From Synechocystis sp. PCC 7509 (GTDB taxonomy: Bacteria; Cyanobacteriota; Cyanobacteriia; Cyanobacteriales; Chroococcidiopsidaceae), in NCBI RefSeq assembly GCF_000332075.2, contig NZ_ALVU02000002.1, forward strand, positions 186,001 through 250,000: a stretch of DNA of 64,000 nt, written 5' to 3'. Below are positions 46,796-55,542 of the stretch, piece by piece (positions within the stretch are counted from its first letter, which is position 1; each line of letters opens with the position of its first letter). Below the pieces are notes generated by a model. It saw only the letters and a list, made by a program, of their open reading frames with translations, was not told where the DNA came from and made no database searches. The translations under genes were made by a program, and so were the position numbers.

Positions 46796-47020
46796 ATGTT
46801 ACAACCAGAGGAAATAGCAAAAATACATAGTTATTTAATTTCTGGTGCAAATCATTTATGCAATAGCGATCGCAGTAATCGTACTATTTGCTTAGGCGGT
46901 CGCAATTTTCAGCTAGATATATGGCACAAAATGGGAATAATTAGCGAACCGACAAACGAGGCATTGGCGATCGCTATGCGCGAAGCTAGCGTAGAACCAG
47001 AAAAGCATATCTGTGCTTAA
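46796..47020 (+). CDS. small hypothetical protein
   Basis: 74 residues from ATG 46796. LQPEEIAKIHSYLISGANHL and LDIWHKMGIISEPT are the clear features; no family recognised. It overlaps the convergent dsRBD-like gene by 4 bases at its stop. Confidence 0.55.
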   Translation: MLQPEEIAKIHSYLISGANHLCNSDRSNRTICLGGRNFQLDIWHKMGIISEPTNEALAIAMREASVEPEKHICA

Positions 47021-47598
47021 AGTGCGATCGTTTTTGACTGTAAAGTGCCAAGCAAAACTTCTAATTCCATAGGTGCATTAATAGTAAGAATTTGCTTGCT
47101 GAAACGTCGCCATAGTAAAGCTTCAACTAAAGTAGCTTTTCGCTTTTCACTTAGATATGTTCCCCAAATTGCTAATTCGGGGTTGCTTTGAGCTTTCCAA
47201 CAGTCAAATATTTTTGCAAGATTAGAATCAGACTCCAATTGTTGTAGTTGTTTGGATTTATCGTGCGAATTCTTTGACTGATTAGAAAGATAAACACTTA
47301 ATTTAATCAATGCGTCGCCTGCCTGCGCCTCAATATTAATTTCGTCCCAATTAACTAAAAATTCCGGGTAATTGCTTAATATTCGATCAAAAGTATGCTG
47401 TGCTACTAGCAAATTAGCCTCAGACTTACTCTCATTCTCAACATTTTCGCAAATTACTTGACCATTAGGAAACTCTATTATAATTGTGGAACGGTAAAGA
47501 TTAGGCGAAAGACAGATGAACTTAAAATCAATACAATTATTACATCCAAGGTTTTGGAGTAGTTCTAAAAGTTGATTTTTGGCATTATTATTATTCAT
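47017..47598 (-). CDS. dsRNA-binding/RNase III-like protein, domains in reversed order (tentative)
   Basis: 193 residues. Residues about 5-75 follow the double-stranded-RNA-binding pattern: NQLLELLQNLG, an FPNGQVICEN strand, then SKSEANLLVAQHTFDRI as the last helix. Residues about 90-175 resemble a reduced RNase III domain: AGDALIKLSVYLS in place of the LGDAVL signature and SEKRKATLVEALLWRRF in place of the second acidic helix. Some catalytic acids appear altered, so it may bind dsRNA without cutting. In normal RNase III the order is the opposite. This is a pattern reading and needs a structure prediction. Confidence 0.45.
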   Translation of the reverse strand: MNNNNAKNQLLELLQNLGCNNCIDFKFICLSPNLYRSTIIIEFPNGQVICENVENESKSEANLLVAQHTFDRILSNYPEFLVNWDEINIEAQAGDALIKLSVYLSNQSKNSHDKSKQLQQLESDSNLAKIFDCWKAQSNPELAIWGTYLSEKRKATLVEALLWRRFSKQILTINAPMELEVLLGTLQSKTIAL

Positions 47599-47606
47599 TT
47601 ACTAGG

Positions 47607-47837
47607 ATGCAGAAAAAGAAAATGGATAAACAAAAACTTTTAAATTATGCTCGCATTCTTGGAGCCGAAGCTAGAGCTAATCAGAAAGCCTCCTTTATGA
47701 CGGCTGATGATAGAAAAGATTTGATTGCCAGCGCTGGTGTATCAAAATGGGGTGACTTACCCGATGAAATAACCAATGAACTTCAATCCGCATTTTACAC
47801 TGGCTTCCAGTCCGAGTCTAAAAACTATCTTAGTTGA
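47607..47837 (+). CDS. small hypothetical protein
   Basis: 76 residues from ATG 47607, or 71 from ATG 47622. Helical, with KLLNYARILGAEARANQKA and a C-terminal LQSAFYTGFQSESK. It diverges from the RNase III-like gene with only 8 bases between, so transcription signals must overlap the coding ends. Not recognised. Confidence 0.5.
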   Translation: MQKKKMDKQKLLNYARILGAEARANQKASFMTADDRKDLIASAGVSKWGDLPDEITNELQSAFYTGFQSESKNYLS

Positions 47838-47956
47838 TTTACTGCCAAGTGCCGAAAGTTATAAGATGCGATCGCTCTTAACAGATTTTTTATATCAGAT
47901 AGTTAACCTGAATAATTGCTAGTGCAATCAGCAAGTGAAAATTATCAGGTAAATCA

Positions 47957-48187
47957 ATGTCTCTAATCAATTTTTTGTCTGAAATCGAGTGGAATTTCAG
48001 TTACGGAGTTTTCCAAGGAACTATCGAACGCAGCGAGAGTGTAGCGGCAATTTTGGGAAATGCCGATAGCGGCATTCTCCCTGTAAAAAGTTCTGAACTA
48101 AGTGGCAGCCAGCAAACAAAATTAGCTTGGTTTGTTGACGAAGAATATGTAAAATTCCGAGTTCTTAACATTACAGAGCCAATTTAG
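47957..48187 (+). CDS. small hypothetical protein
   Basis: 76 residues. INFLSEIEWNFSYGVFQGTI and SSELSGSQQTKLAWFVDEEY are the only notable segments; no family recognised. It has AGGT 8 bases before the ATG. Lone gene between small plasmid genes. Confidence 0.5.
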   Translation: MSLINFLSEIEWNFSYGVFQGTIERSESVAAILGNADSGILPVKSSELSGSQQTKLAWFVDEEYVKFRVLNITEPI

Positions 48188-48258
48188 CACAGCAGCAAGA
48201 GATAGTTTGCACTGTCTCTTCCTTTAAAAAATATCTTTTCGAGCATTAGTGAAATACA

Positions 48259-49149
48259 ATGATTGACCACGATCGCTTATTTAAGGAACTGCTTACCACC
48301 TTTTTTAGGGAATTTCTAGAACTATTTGTACCAGAAATTGCTAACACTATTGATTTTAGTTCAATTCGATTTCTTCCTCAAGAGTATTTTGGAGACTTAA
48401 CAGCAGGTGAAGACAAAATTATCGATTTGCTTGTTGAGGTTAAGCAGGCGGGGGAGGATATTGGCTTTCTCGTTCATGTTGAAGCACAATCTTATTCGCA
48501 AGCAGATTTTGCCCGAAGAATGTTTTTCTATTTTGCGAGATTGTATCAAAAGTACGTGCAGAAAATTTATCCCATTGTTGTCTTTTCCTTCGATGAACCT
48601 TTAAGACCAGAACCGGAATCCCATAGTGTTAATTTCCCAGGTTTGAAAGTTTTGGAATTTAACTTTGCGGCAATTCAGTTAAATAGGTTAAGCTGGCGGG
48701 ATTTTCTTAATCAACAAAACCCAGTTGCCGCAGCATTAATGGCAAAAATGCAAATTGCTCCAAAAGATCGCCCTTTAGTTAAAGCAGAATGTTTGCGAAT
48801 ATTAGCCACCTTGCGATTAGATGGAGCTAGAACAAGATTAATTTCAAGCTTTGTCGATACTTATTTGATTCTAGACGAATCGGAAGAAAGATTGTTTGCT
48901 GAGGAAGTTGGTAAATTAGAAACATCAGAACAGGAGCGTGTTATGGAAATTAAAACAAGTTGGGGAGAGAGAGCAGAACGCAGTCTGGTTCAAAAGCAGC
49001 TTACACGCAGATTTGGAGAAGTACCGGAGTCAGTTCAAACACTCGTTGCGGCATTACCAAGCGAACAAATCGAATCATTAGCGTTAGACCTACTCGACTT
49101 TGGCGACCTAACAGACCTAGAAAAATGGTTAGAACATCCCCAAGGTTAA
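48259..49149 (+). CDS. Rpn-type PD-(D/E)XK nuclease/DUF4351 protein
   Basis: 296 residues. HDRLFKELLTTFFREFLELF is the opening of the Rpn/transposase_31-type nuclease fold. The PD-(D/E)XK core shows IIDLLVEVK and FLVHVEAQSYS with the acidic and Gln positions. The last 70 residues are a DUF4351 domain (SLVQKQLTRRFGEVPESVQT, then LDLLDFGDLTDLEKWL). Rpn proteins are recombination-promoting nucleases that are common in cyanobacteria, though their cellular role is not settled. Confidence 0.88.
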   Translation: MIDHDRLFKELLTTFFREFLELFVPEIANTIDFSSIRFLPQEYFGDLTAGEDKIIDLLVEVKQAGEDIGFLVHVEAQSYSQADFARRMFFYFARLYQKYVQKIYPIVVFSFDEPLRPEPESHSVNFPGLKVLEFNFAAIQLNRLSWRDFLNQQNPVAAALMAKMQIAPKDRPLVKAECLRILATLRLDGARTRLISSFVDTYLILDESEERLFAEEVGKLETSEQERVMEIKTSWGERAERSLVQKQLTRRFGEVPESVQTLVAALPSEQIESLALDLLDFGDLTDLEKWLEHPQG

Positions 49150-49209
49150 AGTAACTTAGCTTGGCAAATAGCGCTTCGCGCCCTTTATCGCGGAGCGCTA
49201 TTGCTGTAA

Positions 49210-50109
49210 ACTCCACCAATAACTCAAAAATCTAAGTGCTTAAAAAAATTTCACATCCAGTCTTTAGCTTTAGCCCTCAAAGAATTACCAATTCACTGGC
49301 TGCTTACACCAACAATTGACAAGCAACCAGTAGAATTTGAATGGCAAAAACATCCATTTACGCCCGAAAGCCTCTTTGAGCAACTTAATACCTGCGGTCA
49401 AGTACGAGTCAAAAGCAAATTAAAAGGCTCCAGTAGCATTACCCCCACAGGTTTTGCGATAGTTTGCGGACAAAACAGTCTTGAATATTTAATCGCCATT
49501 GATTGCGATGGCGAGAGGGTTCATGAAGCAATTCCTACTTTGCCACCCACCGTCGCTTTTACTTCGGGGCGACCAGGACGAGCGCAGTATTTGTACAAAA
49601 CTAACATCAGTTGCGACCGTTTAAAATCAAGAAAGATTGCCATTACACCTATTGAGAAATTAGAGCTTCGAGGTACAGGTCATGCTTCGGTATTACCACC
49701 ATCCAAACATCCAATAACTGGAAGATACTATTGGCTACCGGGGCGCAGTCCCAAACAAATTGAAGTGGCTACAGCACCTGACTTTGCGATCGCGCAAATG
49801 TTGATTACACCGCCTAGTCTCAAAGCGCAAAATACTGTTGTGACTTACTACCCCAAAAGCGCAGATAGGGAAGAAAAAAGGGCATTACATTATCTCCAAA
49901 AGATTCCTGCTCACTTTGCCGATGATTACCACTCTTGGCTACAAATTGGCATGGCACTAAAAAGCGTTAGCCCAGACCTATTAGATGCTTGGGACAAGTG
50001 GAGCCAACAATCTCCGAAATACAAACCAGGAGAATGTCAGTGGCGCTGGCAATCGTTTAAAAATCTTCGTTCTACCATTGGAACGCTTTATTACTTTGCA
50101 CACAAATAG
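49210..50109 (+). pseudogene. bifunctional primase-polymerase, 5' end damaged or unusual start
   Basis: The frame is open from 49210 and is protein-like from at least LALALKELPIHWLLTP (49264). The primase-polymerase core includes GFAIVCG, LIAIDCDG with the acidic pair, and RPGRAQYLYKT. The C-terminal region (FADDYHSWLQIGMALKS, WDKWSQQS) is the primase C-terminal domain. No ATG, GTG or TTG occurs in frame before the TTG at 49540, which would delete the catalytic centre; upstream only ATA and ATC are present. So the gene has lost its start or uses a rare one. It lies 11 bases before the PRTRC genes on the same strand. Confidence 0.7.
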
Positions 50110-50120
50110 GTGAATCAACC

Positions 50121-50534
50121 ATGTCAGAAGATTTTGAAAATGACGATACTGAGGATACTGAAGACATTGAGAACGATAAAGCCGCGTCTTCAAGCGGTCT
50201 TCAAGACAAATACAGTTTTGATGCCACGACTTTATTAATAGGCTTGCAAATACTACCGGGAGTTGAAGGCAGTAGACAAGTGTTAGTTACAGCAGGCATT
50301 AAAGGAGAGCCACCAATTATCACTAGCACTGTTTTGGCAGAAATTGCCCAAAGTTCTGTGTTAGCTGAGGCATTAGAGCAATTAAAGCAGTTGCTACCAC
50401 AAAGAGCTAAGGAAGCCGCAACTAAAGAAGCTGCTTTGATTGCTTCTACTAAAACCAAAACAAAAGTGCCAATCCCAGACCTTCCTGTTCCTCATAATAC
50501 AACCGAACCAAGTCAACTCACCTTATTTACATAA
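50121..50534 (+). CDS. PRTRC system protein E
   Basis: 137 residues. The first 30 are acidic. LLIGLQILPGVEGSRQVLVTAGIKG and a helix with EALEQLKQLLPQRAKEAATK correspond to protein E of the ParB-related, ThiF-related cassette, and the end LTLFT resembles the short hydrophobic tails found there. The assignment is weak on sequence alone but is supported by position: it starts the run E-C-F-B-A-ThiF. Function unknown. It is followed 3 bases later by protein C. Confidence 0.6.
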   Translation: MSEDFENDDTEDTEDIENDKAASSSGLQDKYSFDATTLLIGLQILPGVEGSRQVLVTAGIKGEPPIITSTVLAEIAQSSVLAEALEQLKQLLPQRAKEAATKEAALIASTKTKTKVPIPDLPVPHNTTEPSQLTLFT

Positions 50535-50537
50535 TCC

Positions 50538-50969
50538 ATGCCCTACAAATTATTCCTCGAAGGTCAAGAGATACCCTTATCCGATGAAATTGCAGCTACC
50601 GATGACAATTTACGAGGTGCAATAGCTCCCTACTTTCCAGAAGTAGGCACTGCGGAAATTGTTCGTCAAGAGAAAAATGGAATTACAGAAATTCGCCTGA
50701 TCAAACGGGCGGGAACAAAAGGAAATAACGCTCTCCAAAGCTTGATGGCTAGTGAGACAGAAGTTAACCCAGCTTTAGAACTAACCTGGCAATTAAAGCA
50801 GTTAGAACAACAAGGCAATTTGAGCATTGAAACTCTAATTAGCCTCCAAGACCAAATAGATAACGCGGTCAAAACTGGCGAAGACTGGGAAAGAACAATA
50901 ACTGATAGTTTAAAAGTTTTAAGCAAATGTTCGCCAATTCCTGCACAATTTCCTATTATCGGGATTTAA
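50538..50969 (+). CDS. PRTRC system protein C, beta-grasp (ubiquitin-like) with a C-terminal extension
   Basis: 143 residues. Residues 1-61 (PYKLFLEGQEIPLSDE to KRAGTKG) match the short protein C of PRTRC cassettes, which has a ubiquitin-like beta-grasp look and usually ends at GTKG. Here about 80 more residues follow as helices. An E1-like enzyme and a JAMM peptidase are encoded three and four genes downstream, so processing after the GTKG is conceivable, though there is no direct evidence. It overlaps protein F by 43 bases. Confidence 0.7.
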   Translation: MPYKLFLEGQEIPLSDEIAATDDNLRGAIAPYFPEVGTAEIVRQEKNGITEIRLIKRAGTKGNNALQSLMASETEVNPALELTWQLKQLEQQGNLSIETLISLQDQIDNAVKTGEDWERTITDSLKVLSKCSPIPAQFPIIGI

Positions 50970-51676
50970 CTGCTTTTAAGCTGCCTCTTACCGTTCCAGA
51001 CTCTGTATCGTACTTAAGCAACCTAAATCAAAAGACAATTCTGCTTGCCCTTTATCAACACTATTTTCCCGACGAGTGGGCAAGCTCTCAAGTAGATTGG
51101 TTGACTTGCACTAATGACTGTTTGTGTAGCGATCGTGAAATTGAGTTTTTAACTTTAGTCAACGATCGCTTATTTCCTCTTGGGGAAGTAGACAATCTCG
51201 ATAGAGATGAAAGGTTGTCAGAAATCCTCCTATATCCGCAAAATACCGATTGGTACGATGCGGAACTTGAGCAATTAACTGATACCGAGCAATTTTTGAT
51301 CTCAGTTTTGGGCTGTGGTTACTTGCTAACCAATTGGTTGGAAGAATTCAAGTTTGAACCGGAAAAGTTAGTAAGTGCCGAACAAATAGATTTTGAGAAG
51401 CTAAAGTTGCTATGCGACGAACACACTTCTCCCTTATCACTTCTATACGATGTTTTAAGTCTAATTGACCACAGTACAGGTTGCATTTGGCTCGATATTG
51501 TTTGGGAAGATTACGAATGCTTCACTTGGGAGCAAAAATCTATTGACTATTTAACTCAAGACTGGGTAATCGCTCAACCCTACTTAACCAAGATGACAGA
51601 ATTCGACCAATGGCTGCAAGCCGACATAAATAACCGCAAGGAAGTTGTTGAATTATGGAACAGTGCCAAGAAATAA
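50927..51676 (+). CDS. PRTRC system protein F-like
   Basis: 249 residues from ATG 50927, inside the end of protein C. Recognisable features are few: KLPLTVPDSV near the start and many Trp/Asp/Leu-rich helices, with DWLTCTNDC and WLDIVWEDYECF. The name comes mainly from its place between proteins C and B in the standard gene order. No catalytic motif seen. Overlaps protein B by 22 bases. Confidence 0.55.
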   Translation: MFANSCTISYYRDLTAFKLPLTVPDSVSYLSNLNQKTILLALYQHYFPDEWASSQVDWLTCTNDCLCSDREIEFLTLVNDRLFPLGEVDNLDRDERLSEILLYPQNTDWYDAELEQLTDTEQFLISVLGCGYLLTNWLEEFKFEPEKLVSAEQIDFEKLKLLCDEHTSPLSLLYDVLSLIDHSTGCIWLDIVWEDYECFTWEQKSIDYLTQDWVIAQPYLTKMTEFDQWLQADINNRKEVVELWNSAKK

Positions 51677-52389
51677 GTAAACAGGCGCTAAATACTAGCG
51701 ACATTGCCCGAAGTCTCGCAAATAGAACCGATAACCCAAATATTCAAGCCCAACTCCTATTTATGGAGGGGCAGTACCTTTTTGTTGACAATCAAACAGA
51801 TCGCAAAACTTACAAGTTTCTGTCCCCTAGCAGCGTTAAAGAAGCTTTTAGCAATCTCCCTTTGAGTTCGGGATTTTTACCCGCCAATACTATTCAATGG
51901 GGAATGCGGGATGCCTGCGAATACCTAGTGCAGTATATCCCACCGCATCAGCAAGCTTTAACTCTTAGTAATGCTGGGGGCGATCGCTTAGTGACGATTA
52001 CGATACCAATTCCTGGAATGCTATTTATGGGCTGGGGACTAAAATATTGGCTTTGGTCGGTAAAAGATAAGCAACTTACCCCAGAGTCGCAACTATTCCA
52101 CGCACCATTGCCTAACGTGATGGAAACTGGTGCTATTTGTTTTGGAACCACACCGTTTAGTCCCTGTTCTGCTTCAAACATAGTCAAAACTTGGGATGGA
52201 TTTTGGCACAGTCCTTTTAACGATCATGTAGTGCAATCGAAATCTAACAAATTCCCCAAAGATGTGCGTTCTCAACTACTCCAATTGCACGGAAAAGAAA
52301 AAAAAGCCAGAACTTATCCCCTTAGCGATCTAATCAGCTTTAAACAAAATGTCAGTAGTGTTATCAAGTCAATTATTGAAGCTCGGTAG
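51655..52389 (+). CDS. PRTRC system protein B
   Basis: 244 residues. KFLSPSSVKEAFSNLPLSSG, TIQWGMRDACEYLVQYIPP, IPIPGMLFMGWG and WDGFWHSPFNDH follow the protein B pattern. Its biochemical role is unknown. It overlaps protein A by 41 bases, as expected for a tightly coupled operon. Confidence 0.75.
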   Translation: MEQCQEISKQALNTSDIARSLANRTDNPNIQAQLLFMEGQYLFVDNQTDRKTYKFLSPSSVKEAFSNLPLSSGFLPANTIQWGMRDACEYLVQYIPPHQQALTLSNAGGDRLVTITIPIPGMLFMGWGLKYWLWSVKDKQLTPESQLFHAPLPNVMETGAICFGTTPFSPCSASNIVKTWDGFWHSPFNDHVVQSKSNKFPKDVRSQLLQLHGKEKKARTYPLSDLISFKQNVSSVIKSIIEAR

Positions 52390-52990
52390 TACGTTTGTAT
52401 CTTACAATATTGCTACAAGCATTTTGCTTCCGCCTATTAGCTCCAATCTTCAAGAGTATTGGTTAGCAGGAAACGGAGTATTTCTAAGAGGAGCTAGAAA
52501 TGGAATTCATGTATGCGCTCACTTATGCGCGTTAAATATTCCAGGCTTGCCAAAACTTGAGCCTTACTTTAATTTCACCTTTCCTTGCGTACCGCCGCAT
52601 TTACTATCTACGATGCTAGAACTATCTGTTGCTGCCGGACAAGAGGAAGTTTTATTCTATTTGGCTTTTACAGAAGGTATTTGGCAGCTATTAATCCCCG
52701 ACCAAATTGCTACAGAGTATAGTGTTACCCCAACTAATCCCCTCGATCCTTTCTACGAGTCAGCGATCATAGAAGTTCACTCTCATCACCAGATGGAAGC
52801 GGAATTTTCTTTTACTGACGATAAAGAAGAATCTGGCAAATTTAGGCTGTTTGCAGTTTTGGGAGAAATATTTACAAGTTCCACCATTAGCGTCCGGGTG
52901 GGTATCTACAATCATTTTCAAGTTCTACCTGCTTCTAAAGTATTTCAACTACCACCAGGTATTACCGATGCAAATAGATTTGTCTTATAG
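52349..52990 (+). CDS. PRTRC system protein A, JAMM-type metallopeptidase
   Basis: 213 residues. A full JAMM motif is visible: His144-x-His146, seven residues, Ser154, two residues, Asp157 (HSHHQMEAEFSFTDD), with a Glu in the QEEVLFYLAF strand near residue 98 as the likely fourth ligand. Such enzymes remove ubiquitin-like proteins or process precursors. RVGIYNHF follows. In this cassette it stands next to an E1-like gene, so it probably acts on a protein carrying the beta-grasp fold. Overlaps ThiF by 23 bases. Confidence 0.8.
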   Translation: MSVVLSSQLLKLGSTFVSYNIATSILLPPISSNLQEYWLAGNGVFLRGARNGIHVCAHLCALNIPGLPKLEPYFNFTFPCVPPHLLSTMLELSVAAGQEEVLFYLAFTEGIWQLLIPDQIATEYSVTPTNPLDPFYESAIIEVHSHHQMEAEFSFTDDKEESGKFRLFAVLGEIFTSSTISVRVGIYNHFQVLPASKVFQLPPGITDANRFVL

Positions 52991-53798
52991 CCAATCTGTA
53001 CCGCTAGTTGTCTCCCAGCATGACCATGTAATGTTTCTATTGGTTGGTGCAGGCGGAACGGGAGGATTTTTAATTGGTGCGATCGCCAGATTAATGAAGG
53101 AAATTGAGGCAACTACTAATAAAACTACTTCATGTACAGTTATTGACCCGGATATTATCGAAGCAAAAAATATCCCTAGGCAAAACTTCCAACCTGGAGA
53201 TATTGGTTTACCGAAAGCCGAAGTCTTGGCAGCAAGGTACGCTCTTGCTATGGGCTGTAATATTGGTGCTATTAATCAGCACTTTACGATTGAAATGGCA
53301 AAAGCACACTGGCATACTCTAATCATCGTAGTTGGTTGCGTAGACAATGCCGCCGCTCGTCAGACAATTGCTGAAAGTCTTGGTAGAGGAAATGGAACTT
53401 ATTATTTGCCCGATACTTGGTGGCTCGATTGCGGCAACCACCGTACTTCTGGGCAAGTTCTACTCGGTTCGTCAAGTTGCTTCAAGTTTGAAAAAGCCTT
53501 CGATAACTTAGCTCAACCAAACTTCTGTAAGCATCTGCCTAGTCCCGCTCTTGTTCATCCTGAATTACTACAACCTTTGCCAGAGGAGATTGCCCAAACT
53601 CCTCTTTCTTGTGCGGAATTAATAGCTCGAAACCAACAGAGTTTGTTTGTCAATCAGCACGTTGCCGCGATCGCCAGTGAATATCTATTAGCTCTTACTT
53701 TAACAGGGGGGTTGAGAAAATTTGCGACTTACTTTGATATCAATTCTGGTTCGTCGCGGAGCTTATATACTCACCCCGATACTTTAGCCAGGTATTAA
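52968..53798 (+). CDS. PRTRC system ThiF family (E1-like) protein
   Basis: 276 residues from ATG 52968. The nucleotide-binding motif is VGAGGTGGFL at residues 26-35; DPDIIEAKNIPRQNF and GCVDNAAARQ are the usual E1/ThiF adenylation residues (Asp, Arg). TWWLDCGNHRTSGQVLLG contains a Cys in the region used as a switch or thiolate in the family. These enzymes adenylate the C-terminus of a ubiquitin-like protein. The gene closes the operon 11 bases before IS6 copy 3; the PRTRC D and ParB genes of the standard set are not seen. Confidence 0.85.
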   Translation: MQIDLSYSQSVPLVVSQHDHVMFLLVGAGGTGGFLIGAIARLMKEIEATTNKTTSCTVIDPDIIEAKNIPRQNFQPGDIGLPKAEVLAARYALAMGCNIGAINQHFTIEMAKAHWHTLIIVVGCVDNAAARQTIAESLGRGNGTYYLPDTWWLDCGNHRTSGQVLLGSSSCFKFEKAFDNLAQPNFCKHLPSPALVHPELLQPLPEEIAQTPLSCAELIARNQQSLFVNQHVAAIASEYLLALTLTGGLRKFATYFDINSGSSRSLYTHPDTLARY

Positions 53799-53809
53799 AC
53801 AGTACGAAC

Positions 53810-54641
53810 GGTTGTGTTGCAAAAACTTAGTGAAGACAGAAAACCCCTGTGGCAGGAGTTGAAATTATGCAACTACCCCAAAGATTTGATAGATAAAGAC
53901 AAGTCGCTCTTTGATGGCTCCCCTGGGAACACCAATAACTTGTCCTTTTCTAACCATGTTCAGAGTTTCATATCCCCGAATGGTTCTTCTTGCAGTGTTG
54001 AAGGAGCCAAATCCCATTCCTGGTTTGACTAATCGTTTTATCCCCCGATGGTCTTGCTCCACAATATTATTGAGATATTTAATCTGTCGTAATTTCACTA
54101 CTTCGGGTAACTTATTGGCAGCTTTGAGTACGTTAATCGCTTTTGGATAAGCAGGGTTCTTATCCACAGTGATGACTCTTGGTACGGAAGTGTGAATTGC
54201 TTTCAATGTCTTACGCAAAAACCGTTTCGCCGCTTTCGCATCCCGCTTCGCTGTGAGGAGGAAGTCTAAGGTGTTCCCTGCCGAATCGACTGCTCGGTAT
54301 AAATACTTCTGCTTGCCTTTGACCAAAATATAGGTTTCATCTACCCGCCATGAGTCATTAGTAAGCTTTAGATACGGTCTGACTCGTTTGTCCATTTCTG
54401 GACTATATTCTTGCACCCAACGGAAGACGGTGCTGTGATGTATATCTAATCCCCGCTCGTTCACCATCTCTGTTACTTGGCGATAGGAAAGCGGATAGCT
54501 TAGATACCACCGAACACAACGTAGGATGATTTCTGACTGATAATGCCGCCACTTGAAGGGGGATTTAGAATTCATTAGAGGCCGGTACAATGATTTTCTC
54601 TAGCGGAATTATTTCAGCCTACCATTTTTTGCAACACAACC
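53810..54641 (-). mobile_element. IS6-family insertion sequence, copy 3
   Basis: 832 bp, same ends as copies 1 and 2 but inverted. Outer flanks GTACGAAC and AGTAGTAG do not match. It cuts off whatever followed the PRTRC ThiF gene and the start of the coiled-coil gene on its right. Confidence 0.95.
53865..54575 (-). CDS. IS6-family transposase
   Basis: Identical in protein sequence to the other complete copies; ATG at 54575 preferred (TTG at 54590 also in frame). Confidence 0.95.
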   Translation of the reverse strand: MNSKSPFKWRHYQSEIILRCVRWYLSYPLSYRQVTEMVNERGLDIHHSTVFRWVQEYSPEMDKRVRPYLKLTNDSWRVDETYILVKGKQKYLYRAVDSAGNTLDFLLTAKRDAKAAKRFLRKTLKAIHTSVPRVITVDKNPAYPKAINVLKAANKLPEVVKLRQIKYLNNIVEQDHRGIKRLVKPGMGFGSFNTARRTIRGYETLNMVRKGQVIGVPRGAIKERLVFIYQIFGVVA

Positions 54642-54642
54642 A

Positions 54643-55398
54643 GTAGTAGAGCGCGTTGATAAGCGGACTAACGAAATGCTGGCTACCTTACAGTCTTCTA
54701 GCCCATCGCTCAATACGCTGCGCGATTGGTACAGAGCCGCCAGGGAGTTAAATAAATCCCCAAAGCATCTTGACCGGATTTCTGAAATTGGTAACGAGTT
54801 CAAAATAGGAATACCTTTAACTGATAAAGCTGTAACAGCTATGAAGACAGACTTTCAGGCGTACTATAAACAATTAATGGTGGTTGAGCAGTTGAGTAAC
54901 CTGAGCGATGGGGATCTGGTCAACCTCAACCAAAATATCACCAACTACTTAAACACGCCTCCACCGGGATCTCCACCTCTAGCTGACCGACAAAAAGTTG
55001 AGTCGGAGGTTAAGCAGATTACGGACTATATCAACACTTTGGGAAGCAAGCAATCTGAGCAGTTAGCGACCGTTGAAGCTATGCAGAAAAGCCCTTTCCG
55101 CAGTTGGAATGGGAAATACGACTTAGCTGTTGCCCAGGTAGAACAGACGGCAAACAAGCTAGAGAATGCGATCGCCCATTTGCAGCAAAGAGAACACCAA
55201 TTAGGGCAATGGAATAAGCTGGAAAGAGCTTACTCTTTATGGGATAAAGCATCGCAAACTATGGAGATGCGGAGTCTTGCCCAAGGGCTAAAGTCTCCTC
55301 AGTTGCAAGAGCGTCTAAGTAGCATTGCTAAAGTGGAACGACAGGAATTTGCGCGTAGCCAAGCTTCCAACGCTCGACAGGCTGGGTTATCAGCGTGA
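54643..55398 (+). pseudogene. C-terminal part of a coiled-coil plasmid protein
   Basis: About 251 residues are open from the IS6 junction (VVERVDKRTNEMLATLQ) to a stop at 55398; an internal ATG at 54676 could start a 240-residue product. It is almost all helical coiled coil (QTANKLENAIAHLQQREHQ, LSSIAKVERQEF), with no enzyme motif. Such tails occur in large mobilization and conjugation proteins, but the head that would decide this is missing. Confidence 0.6.
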
Positions 55399-55542
55399 AC
55401 CAGGAGGGGCAGGAACAATCAGCAACTCACCCTCTGCAATCTTGGCTAGTAATCCAGCAATCCAAGGCTTATTGCCATACTTGCACCCATACTGAAGGGC
55501 TATTTTCTCTAAGGTGGCTCGTGTTTCTTCAGACATTCTCAT
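55390..55542 (-). CDS. small ribbon-helix-helix-like protein
   Basis: 50 residues from ATG 55542, or 48 from ATG 55536. MRMSEETRATLEKIALQYG is the beginning typical of small ribbon-helix-helix repressors, and NKPWIAGLLAKIAEGEL follows as the second helix. It overlaps the 3' end of the coiled-coil gene by 9 bases. It is too short to be called by most gene finders. It may be a plasmid regulator or antitoxin. No partner toxin is adjacent. Confidence 0.55.
   Translation of the reverse strand: MRMSEETRATLEKIALQYGCKYGNKPWIAGLLAKIAEGELLIVPAPPGSR

Noticed and set aside
44819-54641. PRTRC block as a classical composite transposon
   Set aside because: The bounding IS6 copies are inverted and no outer duplication is present.
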